A DNA stretch of 64,000 nucleotides. Origin: Methylacidimicrobium sp. AP8 (GTDB lineage Bacteria > Verrucomicrobiota > Verrucomicrobiia > Methylacidiphilales > Methylacidiphilaceae). The position numbers and the translations under genes are program-made. Below are positions 51,962 through 59,931 of this stretch, one piece after another (the stretch's first letter is position 1; each line of letters starts with the position of its first letter). Location of the stretch: positions 2,170,001 through 2,234,000 of the forward strand of contig NZ_LR797830.1 in assembly GCF_903064525.1 (NCBI RefSeq). Direction: 5' to 3'. The notes under the pieces are model-generated. The model was given only the letters and a program-made list of their open reading frames with translations. It was not told the DNA's origin and ran no database searches.

Positions 51962-54900
51962 CTATCGACCGCTTCTCGGCTTACGGCTTCTAATCGAAAC
52001 GAACACGGCCGGCACGAAGATCAAGGTGCCGACGGTCGCCAGGGCTAGTCCTCCGATGACCGCACGCCCCAGGGGAGCGTACTGCTCTCCGCCCTCCGCC
52101 GCTCCCAGCGCCATCGGAAGCATCCCCACGATCATCGCACCGGCCGTCATCAGGACCGGCCGCAGCCGGATCCTCCCTGCTTCCACAGCCGCCTCGACCG
52201 CTGTCGATCCCTCGGCCATCCGCTGATTGGCAAAGGTGATCAACAGGATGCTGTTGGAGCTCGCCACCCCTACCGTCATCAGCGCGCCCATCAAGGCGGG
52301 AACGCTGAAGGTGGTGCCGGTCAAAAAGAGCATCCAGACAATGCCGCATGCTCCGATCGGCAACACCGAGAGGATGATGAAGGGCTCCCGCCAAGACTGG
52401 AAATTCGTGACCAGCAGCAAATAGACGAGCACGATGGCGAAAAGAACGCCGGATCCGAGCCGGGCGAACGCGTCCTGCATGCTGACTACCTGCCCCATGA
52501 CCTCCGCGCGATAGAGAGGAGGGAGCTTCTGCCGCACGTCCCGCAGAAGCTTTTCGATATCCACCGCCACGCCTGCCAGGTCCCGGCCTTGGACGTTGGC
52601 CAAAACGTCGAAGACCGGCTTCATGGTCGAGCGGCTCATCATGGCCGGTTGGAGCGTTTCGGTCAGCCGGGCTACGTTGGCCAGCAGCTCGGCATTCTGC
52701 ACGTTGCCGAGGAGCGTCTGCACCGAAGCGGCCGGGGGGACGGTCTCCGTCGTCGTGGGGGCCAGCGTCATGTTGAGAAGATCGTTGATCGAGGAGATCT
52801 TTCGCTGCTGGGTGAAGACCAGGAACGGATAGTTGATGGTCGTGCGCGGGTCGACCCAGTAGGTCGGGCTCACCATGAAGCTGCTGGAAAGATTGTTGAG
52901 CACGTTGTTGGTGATGTCCACCTGCTTGAGGCCCATTTCGACCGCGCGGACCCGATCAACTTCCAGATGCAGGGTGGGGTAATCGATCCGCTGGTGGATA
53001 TGGACGTCGACCGCCCCGGGCACCGATCGAACCCGGTCCCGGATCTCGGCCGCAAGCTTGTAGGCGAGATCGAGATCCAAGCCGCTGACGTGGATATCGA
53101 TTGGCGCGGCGATCCCGAAATTGAGCACTTCGTTGACCATGTCCGCGGGCTGGAAAAAGAAGTCGCAGCTGGGAAACCGCTTCGGAAGGAGATCCCGCAG
53201 GCGCTTGGCGTATCGGGCGGTCGGATGGTGGTGTTCCCGGAGCTGAATGAAGATCTCGCCGTCGAAGACCCCCTCGTTCATCGAATCCGAAAGGGCCAGC
53301 GTCGCCATGAAATAGATGGGAATTCCCATATTGTCGACTATCGTCTCTAGTTCTTCGGGAGGAATGACTTCTCGAATCACCTTCTCCACGTCGGCAAAAA
53401 TGCTTTCGGTGACCTCGATCCGGGTTCCGGTCGGAGCATAGACATGAAGCCGCAAAATGCCCGCGTCGGCGACGGGGAAGAAGTCCCGGCCGATCCAGAG
53501 CGACGCGAAGAGGCTGAAGAGGAGCAGAACAGCCGTGGTTTCGAAAACGCGCCTACGATGAGCGAGAAGGAAACCGAGCAGTCGTGCATACCGTTCGCGG
53601 AACGCATCGAAGGCGCGATCGAAGGCCGCAATCCACCCCGCTCGGGCCGAATCCGGTCTTTTTTCCACGCTCGCCGACTCCTCGCGGAGCAGGAGCACCG
53701 CCATGGCGGGAACGAGGGTCCGCGAGAGAAAATAGGAAAAGAGCATCGCGAAGACGACGGCCAGCGCCATCGGGATGAACAGGAAACGGGGCGGGCCGTC
53801 GAGGAAGAGAACCGACGTGAAGACCACGCAAATCGACAGAGTGGCCATGAAGGCGGGCGCGGCGATCTCTTGGCTCCCATCGAGGATCGCCTGCCGGAAC
53901 GGCTTGCCCAGCCGGAGATTGCGGTGAATGTTCTCGATCGCCACTGTCGCATCGTCCACCAAGATGCCGACGGCGAGGGCCAGTCCCCCGAGAGTCATCA
54001 GGTTGAGGGTATGCCCGAGGCTGCTGAGCACGAAGAGCGAGAGCAGAATGCACAAAGGTATGGAGGTCACGACGATCAAGGTGGTCCGGACGCTTCCCAA
54101 GAAGAGAAAGATCATGATTCCGGTGAGCAGAGCCGCGCTTGCGGCTTCGCTTACGACCCCTTGGATCGCCGCCGCCACGTAAACGGACTGGTCGAAAAGC
54201 TCTCGGATTTCGACTTCGGGGTTCGCCCGCCGGATCTCGGGCAAGAGCGACTTGATCTGATCGACGATCTGGATGGTGGACCCTCCTGCGATCTTGAGGG
54301 CCGTCATAAGGACTCCTCGGCGTCCGTTGAGACGCACCAGGCTCCACTGGGGCACGCCGCCGTCATGGACATTGGCCACGTCGCGTACGTAGACGACGCG
54401 GTCGTTGATGTTCTTCCGGACGATCGAGGTGTTGGGATCGGGAACGAGCTTTACGGGGAAGTTATTGACCTCGAAGATGTCCTTTGGAACGTTGTTGAGC
54501 GTGACGAAGTAGTCGCGATCCCCGATCTTAACATCGCCTGACGGGTAATCGATGATCTGCCCGTTGACGACGTTGAGCAGATCCTGGGCCGTCAAGCCCC
54601 GGGCCAAGAGCTGGTTGGGATCGCAATCGACGGTCATCCACCGGACGATCCCTCCCCATGGGGGAATGAGAAGGGTTCCCCGAACCGCGAGCAGATCGCG
54701 GCGGAGCTGCCAGACGGTGTAGTCGTAGAGTTTCGCTTCCGAAAGGACCGGGCTCGAAACGGCGATCTGCACAACCGGCACCGAGGAGGCATTGAAGCGA
54801 AAGATCAACGGAGGGGTCGTCCCTGGGGGCATCCGCTTGATGATCGGTTGGAGGACCGCCGTAATCTCGGCGACCGCCATGGAAATGTTGACGTTCGGCT

Positions 54901-55189
54901 GGAAATAGACCTTGGTGACCGAGAATCCGAAGAAGACGTTGGACTCGACCCGCTTGACGCCGTCGACAAAGTTCGCAATCTGGTAGTCGCTGAACGTCGT
55001 GATGTAGTTGGTCATATCCGTAGGCACCAAGCCCAGGTATTGCCAAGCGACGATCACGACCGGGATATCGATCTCCGGAAAGACGTCGGTGGGTGTTTTT
55101 TGGATCGCGAAAAACCCGAGAAAGACGATGAGGACCGCCAAGACAGCAACGGAATAGGGTTTCTTGAGGGCCGTGCGGACAAGCCACAT
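51962..55189 (-). CDS. RND family efflux permease
   Basis: 1075 residues with the RND plan: one helix, a large periplasmic loop, a bundle, and a second such half. The helix 4 proton-relay motif ALAVGILVDDATVAIENIHR and the starting block NPYSVAVLAVLIVFLGFFAI-like (KKPYSVAVLAVLIVFLGFF) are present. It is closer to the HAE1/multidrug type than to heavy-metal pumps, since the usual metal-site methionine triad is not obvious. The ATG at 55189 begins MWLVRTALKKPYS. Substrate unknown. Confidence 0.92.
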   Translation of the reverse strand: MWLVRTALKKPYSVAVLAVLIVFLGFFAIQKTPTDVFPEIDIPVVIVAWQYLGLVPTDMTNYITTFSDYQIANFVDGVKRVESNVFFGFSVTKVYFQPNVNISMAVAEITAVLQPIIKRMPPGTTPPLIFRFNASSVPVVQIAVSSPVLSEAKLYDYTVWQLRRDLLAVRGTLLIPPWGGIVRWMTVDCDPNQLLARGLTAQDLLNVVNGQIIDYPSGDVKIGDRDYFVTLNNVPKDIFEVNNFPVKLVPDPNTSIVRKNINDRVVYVRDVANVHDGGVPQWSLVRLNGRRGVLMTALKIAGGSTIQIVDQIKSLLPEIRRANPEVEIRELFDQSVYVAAAIQGVVSEAASAALLTGIMIFLFLGSVRTTLIVVTSIPLCILLSLFVLSSLGHTLNLMTLGGLALAVGILVDDATVAIENIHRNLRLGKPFRQAILDGSQEIAAPAFMATLSICVVFTSVLFLDGPPRFLFIPMALAVVFAMLFSYFLSRTLVPAMAVLLLREESASVEKRPDSARAGWIAAFDRAFDAFRERYARLLGFLLAHRRRVFETTAVLLLFSLFASLWIGRDFFPVADAGILRLHVYAPTGTRIEVTESIFADVEKVIREVIPPEELETIVDNMGIPIYFMATLALSDSMNEGVFDGEIFIQLREHHHPTARYAKRLRDLLPKRFPSCDFFFQPADMVNEVLNFGIAAPIDIHVSGLDLDLAYKLAAEIRDRVRSVPGAVDVHIHQRIDYPTLHLEVDRVRAVEMGLKQVDITNNVLNNLSSSFMVSPTYWVDPRTTINYPFLVFTQQRKISSINDLLNMTLAPTTTETVPPAASVQTLLGNVQNAELLANVARLTETLQPAMMSRSTMKPVFDVLANVQGRDLAGVAVDIEKLLRDVRQKLPPLYRAEVMGQVVSMQDAFARLGSGVLFAIVLVYLLLVTNFQSWREPFIILSVLPIGACGIVWMLFLTGTTFSVPALMGALMTVGVASSNSILLITFANQRMAEGSTAVEAAVEAGRIRLRPVLMTAGAMIVGMLPMALGAAEGGEQYAPLGRAVIGGLALATVGTLIFVPAVFVSIRSRKPRSGR

Positions 55190-55356
55190 ATCCGACTCTA
55201 TTGCGATCTTGCGATGGCACTCGCCTGATCCGAACGATGGTAGGCCAAGGCGGCGTCGGCAGCAACCGCCGATCTCACGCCGGTAAGCGTCCCTGTCGTC
55301 CTCCAGCTCCATGCGCCGCTCGACAGCCGGCCGGGAATCGGATAGAAGTTGGCTTC

Positions 55357-56496
55357 ATGGCCGACCCCGAACCCGCTCCTACAGAGGACAAGCGGGCGAA
55401 ATCGGAGCCCTTGGCTTGGCTGGACAAGTGGATCTCCCCGGAAGTCCTGCGGCTTGCGGCCGATTCGGCTCTGGATTGGCTTCACCGGCTCTACCCCTTC
55501 ACCGGACATCTCGGAGTGGAGGTGGAATGGAAAAAGGAGCGATGCTGGTGGGTCGGGCTCGTCCCCGGCAAGAGCGAGATTTCCTATCTATGCGCCGGCG
55601 GGACCCTGCTCAACCACACGCGAAAGCCCATTCGGCTGCTCGACGTCCGGCTCGTCTCGTCCCGCGTCGGCGCGGATCTCTGCTATCGATCGATCCTCTC
55701 CTCGCCTACACCGGCTAATCGGGAGATCGAGGTTCCGCCGCAGGGAGCCGTCGATCTCTCCTTGGAAATGAGCTTGCGCGGGACGCCGCCGGCCGGAACT
55801 ACCGATTTCTGGGTTGCCTTCTCCCTGCGAAGCGAAGGCAAGCTCCACGTGCCCGTCCACCTGGTTCTCCGTCCCCTTTCCGCGATTCTCAACGATGTGG
55901 AGCTGCCTCAGGAGCCCGGATTCCAAATTTCCGACCCGATTGAAAAGAATGCGACCTCGGTGCTCCAATTCGAGCTCGTCGAGCTCCGGTCCTGCGGCCC
56001 GGCACGGCTCGGCACCGTTTCCGCACCATCGGAAGAATCGGCCGACGGTTCGCTCGCGGAGCAGGACCGCCCTCGGGATTCCGCCCAGCACCGGGTTTCC
56101 TCTCCGAACGCGGACGCCCTCCTCCGTCTTTTTTCGCGACTCCCTTCCGATGAGGAGCGCGAGCGCCTCCGCGCCACTCTCTGCCAACGTCTCCAGGGGC
56201 CGCGAGGTTATGGGCCCGTCGCCTACCTGATTCTGCTGGTTTTGTTCCGGATGGGCTTTCTCTCCGAGGGGCTGAACGCCGCCCAATCCGGACTCGCAGC
56301 GGATTCACTGGCCCTTTTCGGCATCCGCCGTCTCCTGATGCTTTTGTTGAAGTGGGAGTGGCGCTCGTTCTCCGAGAGCCTGCTGGACGACGTGGAGCGC
56401 TTCGTCTGCCAGCTCGGGGATCCCTTTCGAACGACCGAGCGGATCGCTGCGATCCGCACCTTCCGCCTCTCGGCGCCGGAGTCCGCTCAACGGTAG
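55357..56496 (+). CDS. Hypothetical protein, 379 residues
   Basis: Starts MADPEPAPTEDKRAKSEP and continues with LDKWISPEVLRLAADSALDWLHRLYPFTG. A central beta-rich part (ISYLCAGGTLLNHTRKPIRLLDVR, GTTDFWVAFSLRSEGKLHVPV) is followed by a helical C-terminal half with one hydrophobic segment, YGPVAYLILLVLFRMGFL. No signal peptide and no family recognised. The ChaN-like gene begins 23 bp after its stop, so they may be cotranscribed. It is divergent from the RND permease. Confidence 0.6.
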   Translation: MADPEPAPTEDKRAKSEPLAWLDKWISPEVLRLAADSALDWLHRLYPFTGHLGVEVEWKKERCWWVGLVPGKSEISYLCAGGTLLNHTRKPIRLLDVRLVSSRVGADLCYRSILSSPTPANREIEVPPQGAVDLSLEMSLRGTPPAGTTDFWVAFSLRSEGKLHVPVHLVLRPLSAILNDVELPQEPGFQISDPIEKNATSVLQFELVELRSCGPARLGTVSAPSEESADGSLAEQDRPRDSAQHRVSSPNADALLRLFSRLPSDEERERLRATLCQRLQGPRGYGPVAYLILLVLFRMGFLSEGLNAAQSGLAADSLALFGIRRLLMLLLKWEWRSFSESLLDDVERFVCQLGDPFRTTERIAAIRTFRLSAPESAQR

Positions 56497-56519
56497 CGCT
56501 CTACGGGAGGATCGGCCGA

Positions 56520-57641
56520 TTGATTCCGCTTCGAGAGGCGGTGGGGGCGATAGCGCTGATCCTGTCGGTCTCTGCGGCGCGCGCGTCCGGCCCAGGCTGG
56601 ATCGACCTCCTGACCGGCGATCCCGTTTCGGACGCCGGCCTGCTCTCCGAGCTGCGGAACGCCCGCATCCTCTACCTGGGCGAGGCCCACACGGTTCCCT
56701 CTCACCACCGGGTCGAGGAGCGTCTCCTCCGTTCGCTCGCCTCCGAGACACCCCCGCTCACGCTCTTTCTTGAAGCGCTCGAATCGAGGGATGCGCCCGC
56801 CCTCTCCCGCTTTGCAGCCGGAGAACTCTCCTTCGAGGAGCTGGCGCGAACGATCGACTGGCCGAGAAGGTGGAGCAACTTCCGGGATTACCGCGGCCTC
56901 TGCCTCTTGGCCCGGGAAAGGCACGTTCGAATTCTCGGCATGGACGGACCCTCCCTGCTTTTCCACCGGATCGCTCGACAGGGTTGGGCTTCCGTTTCTC
57001 CCGACGAGCGGAAGCAAATGAGTCTCACCGGAGTTCGTTTCGATCCGCTCTATCAGCGCCTGCTCCAGCTTTTCCTGCCTATCCATCCCGGCAAGGGCCG
57101 ATCCTGGCAAGTCCGGGCCGCGGAGGCGCAGGAAGTGCGCGACGACTGGATGGCCGAGCACATCGTCCGATCCCTTCGAAAAACCGGCGTGAACCAGGCT
57201 CGCGCGCTGGTGATCTGCGGCGCGGGCCATCTCCGATTCGGCTTGGGGTTGCCGGAACACGTGGCCTCCCGCCTGCCGCTACCTCGGCGGATCCTTCTGC
57301 TGGCAGCCCCTGCAGAGCGACGGACGGCTTCCGGGGCCGACTCCGCCGGGAAGACCACCGGCGCGCCGTCCATTCCTCATGCTTCCTTTGAATTCGTCGC
57401 CCGGCCTCTTGCCGACTATCTCTGGCTTCCTCCCGACTCGTTCCCCGTCAAGGACGAGCCGGATCACGCCGGCGAATGCCCACTGGGCCGCCGGCAAAAT
57501 TATTCCCAGAGGATGCCTCTCAGGGAAATCTCCCCGGAACCGAGCAGGCAGAAACCGCGCATCTACGGACGGCTTACACCGGACGCGTCTTCGGCAACCC
57601 GAATACGCGCATCCCGTCTTTCCATCGGCCCCGCTTCTTAA
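56520..57641 (+). CDS. ChaN-like (haem-binding uptake, Tiki superfamily) exported protein
   Basis: 373 residues from TTG 56520, which has GGGAGG nine bases upstream and yields a signal peptide (LIPLREAVGAIALILSVSAA). The block ARILYLGEAHTVPSHHRVEERLL with its Glu-Ala-His is the signature of the ChaN/Tiki fold, and VICGAGHLRFGLGLPEHV is the second conserved histidine block. ChaN of Campylobacter-type bacteria binds haem; related proteins are metal-dependent proteases or erythromycin-esterase-like enzymes. The C-terminal 60 residues are low complexity and may not be conserved. Confidence 0.78.
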   Translation: MIPLREAVGAIALILSVSAARASGPGWIDLLTGDPVSDAGLLSELRNARILYLGEAHTVPSHHRVEERLLRSLASETPPLTLFLEALESRDAPALSRFAAGELSFEELARTIDWPRRWSNFRDYRGLCLLARERHVRILGMDGPSLLFHRIARQGWASVSPDERKQMSLTGVRFDPLYQRLLQLFLPIHPGKGRSWQVRAAEAQEVRDDWMAEHIVRSLRKTGVNQARALVICGAGHLRFGLGLPEHVASRLPLPRRILLLAAPAERRTASGADSAGKTTGAPSIPHASFEFVARPLADYLWLPPDSFPVKDEPDHAGECPLGRRQNYSQRMPLREISPEPSRQKPRIYGRLTPDASSATRIRASRLSIGPAS

Positions 57642-57847
57642 GAAGGCTGATCCGCTCAAAGCGTTTCAGAACGTTCCGCTTCGTGGCAAGCTGTGAACTC
57701 CTGCGAAGACTGCGATGTTGCGACATGTCCTTTGCCCTCAAAAAAGCCAGAGTGCCTACTTGTTGCAGGACCAAGCGCGCTTGTCACGAAAAACCTGCCT
57801 CCGCGCAAAGCCGGTGGCGACGGGCGCGGCGGAAGGATCGCGAACCC
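57642..57847. other. Intergenic region between ChaN-like and L,D-transpeptidase genes
   Basis: About 200 bases between convergent genes. It has two AT-richer patches (CTCAAAAAAG near 57737 and CACGAAAAAC near 57787) but no hairpin with a T-run on either strand that I would call a terminator, and no gene. Confidence 0.4.
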
Positions 57848-58702
57848 TCAAGGGCCCTTGCGGACGGAAGCTTTGGCCAAATGCTTCTGTCGGTGCGCGC
57901 GGCTCTGGTGAGGATGCTGCCGGTCCGGAACGTGGTGGCTGAGGGCATGGTGTCTGCGCACCGCAGAGGCGGCGGGCCTCCGTCGCGGGGCCGGTGAGGC
58001 CGGTTGCGGACGAGGACGGGCTTCGATTGGTAGCGCTTTAGGCGGAGGAAGCGGGGAAGGAGTTGCGACGGCCGGGAGGGTCGTCGCCGCAATAGCCGGG
58101 CGCGCCGCAGCCGTTGCCCCGGCGGTTCGAGAAGGGGGATACAGAGGTTCGCGCTGGATCAGGACAAGGCTTCCCACCGGCACGCAGTCGTAAAGCACGA
58201 GGACATCCCGGTTGCGCATGCGGATGCAGCCGTAGCTGGCGGGCCGGCCGATCAAGCTCTCCTGGTTTGTTCCGTGAATATAGATCCCACGGCTGTAAGC
58301 GTTGCGATTCTGCTCTTCCAGACCGCGAAGCCAGAGAATCCGGGTGAGCAGGCTATCGTGGTCGGATGCGCTTGCGCGCTTTAAATCGACCCGCTCCCCG
58401 GTATACTTGCGGTGGTAAAACTTACCTCCCAATGGGACCCCGTCGCCGATCTTGTTCTGGACGACGAACCGGCCGAGCGGCGTGCGGAAGCTGTTCGGCT
58501 GATCCCCCAATCCGAACCGGGAGGTAGATACCGGGAAGCGGTGCGTCGGAATCCCGTTTTTGACCACTTCGAGGGCCTGATCGTGCACGCTCACCCTCAC
58601 GACCGTATCCGGCCTGTAGCTTGTGGTTCTTGTCGCGCAACCGGCAAGCAGAACCGCAAGGGTGCCGATGCAAAGCTTACCGCCCAGGCCGACACGTCGC
58701 AT
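57848..58702 (-). CDS. L,D-transpeptidase lipoprotein (YkuD domain)
   Basis: 284 residues. A lipoprotein signal with lipobox LAVLLAGC (C22) precedes a YkuD domain: VRVSVHDQALEVVKNGIPTH, TPLGRFVVQNKIG, then the catalytic IYIHGTNQESLIGRPASYGCIRMRN with H143 and nucleophile C159. Such enzymes form 3-3 peptidoglycan cross-links or anchor proteins to peptidoglycan. The last 90 residues are Pro/Ala/Arg/His-rich and of no known domain; they may be a cell-wall-binding tail. Divergent from the glycosyltransferase-like gene. Confidence 0.88.
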   Translation of the reverse strand: MRRVGLGGKLCIGTLAVLLAGCATRTTSYRPDTVVRVSVHDQALEVVKNGIPTHRFPVSTSRFGLGDQPNSFRTPLGRFVVQNKIGDGVPLGGKFYHRKYTGERVDLKRASASDHDSLLTRILWLRGLEEQNRNAYSRGIYIHGTNQESLIGRPASYGCIRMRNRDVLVLYDCVPVGSLVLIQREPLYPPSRTAGATAAARPAIAATTLPAVATPSPLPPPKALPIEARPRPQPASPAPRRRPAASAVRRHHALSHHVPDRQHPHQSRAHRQKHLAKASVRKGP

Positions 58703-58738
58703 GAATTGCGGGAATTCTATACAGGGAGGACAGCCTCT

Positions 58739-58758
58739 CCGGAAAGCCTTTTTTCCGG
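58739..58758. repeat. Short palindrome in the divergent Ldt / glycosyltransferase region
   Basis: CCGGAAA (58739-58745) and TTTCCGG (58752-58758) form a perfect 7-bp stem around a six-base T-rich loop, in the 92-bp gap between divergent genes. It could be an operator for both genes; nothing more can be said. Confidence 0.35.
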
Positions 58759-58794
58759 GTCGTGCAGCGATCCGCCTGCAGGGGGGGAAGCCGC

Positions 58795-59931
58795 TTGAGC
58801 CTCAACAAGGCTATCGTCACGACAGCTTTCGCCCGGTACCCACGAAACGCCGTGGGCGTTACATGGGCGTTTCTCCAATGGGCTCTCGGCTTCCGGTCGC
58901 TCGGATGGGATACCTGGCTTGTCGAGGAGCTTCCGGCCTCGGCTTACGTCGACGCCGACGGGAACCGCGTTTCCTCCGACCGTGCCGTCAACGTGGTCCG
59001 GTGGCGGGAAGCGGTGGAAGAATTCGGCTGGAGCGGCAAAGCCACGCTTTTTCAAGAAGGAAAAGACGAAGAGTGGGAAGAGCTGCGCGATTTCGCACGA
59101 GAGGCCGATCTGATATTGAACATATCCGGGGTCTGCCGACGAAGAGACCTCCTGGCGCTGCCCAAACGGCGCATCTACCTCGATCTCGACCCGGGATTCA
59201 CGTCGATCTGGACAAGAAAATACCGCTGCGATCTCGGCCTCGGCGGCCACGATCTTTTTTTTACCGTAGGGCTCCGGATGGACGCCCCTGGAGTCCGCGC
59301 CCCGAGGTTGGGCGTGCGCTGGCTGCCCACCTTGCCGCCTGTATCTCTCGACTATTGGAGTGGAGTTCCGGGCGGCGGAACGCATTGGACCACCGTCACT
59401 CATTGGCGTGCCTACCCGGAGATCCGTTGGGGCCGCTGGAATTTCACCAACAAGGCGCCGGAATGGGAAAAGTTCCTCGATCTGCCCCGGCTGGCCGGCG
59501 TTCCCTTCCGAATCGCTTCCGACTTGGCGGAGGACGATATCGCACAAAGGTTCCGTGCGGCGGGATGGGATCTGGTGCCCAGTCACGCGGTCGCGAGCGA
59601 TTGGAGGCGGTACCGTGATTTCTTGGCCGGGAGCCGCGGAGAATTTTCCGTCGCCAAAGGAGGATATCGGATCTCCCGATGCGGCTGGTTCAGCGATCGG
59701 AGCGCCTGCTATCTTTCTCTTGCCAAGCCGGTGGTGCTCCAGGATACCGGCTGGAGCTTGCAGATCCCGTCCGGCCGCGGACTTCACTCCTTTTCCTCGA
59801 TCGACGATGCGGTCCGGGCCATCGAAGCGGTCGAGGCCCATTACTTCGAGGAAGCGAAAGCGGCGCGCGCCTTTGCGGAAGAGAGGCTTGACGCTCGAAA
59901 AGTCGTCGGCGGCCTGCTGGAGCGGTTGTGA
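58795..59931 (+). CDS. Glycosyltransferase-like protein of unknown family
   Basis: 378 residues from TTG 58795, which is preceded by GGGGGGGAAG; a GTG at 58762 is the alternative. The N-terminus LNKAIVTTAFARYPRNAVGVTWAFLQW, the GLHSFSSIDDAVRAIEAVEAHY end, and FSDRSACYLSLAKPVVLQDTGW suggest a GT-B-type fold with a C-terminal donor domain that closes on ARAFAEERLDARKVVGGLLERL. No catalytic motif recognised. Adjacent to a divergent L,D-transpeptidase and convergent with the BatD-like gene, whose end overlaps it by 91 bp. Confidence 0.6.
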   Translation: MSLNKAIVTTAFARYPRNAVGVTWAFLQWALGFRSLGWDTWLVEELPASAYVDADGNRVSSDRAVNVVRWREAVEEFGWSGKATLFQEGKDEEWEELRDFAREADLILNISGVCRRRDLLALPKRRIYLDLDPGFTSIWTRKYRCDLGLGGHDLFFTVGLRMDAPGVRAPRLGVRWLPTLPPVSLDYWSGVPGGGTHWTTVTHWRAYPEIRWGRWNFTNKAPEWEKFLDLPRLAGVPFRIASDLAEDDIAQRFRAAGWDLVPSHAVASDWRRYRDFLAGSRGEFSVAKGGYRISRCGWFSDRSACYLSLAKPVVLQDTGWSLQIPSGRGLHSFSSIDDAVRAIEAVEAHYFEEAKAARAFAEERLDARKVVGGLLERL

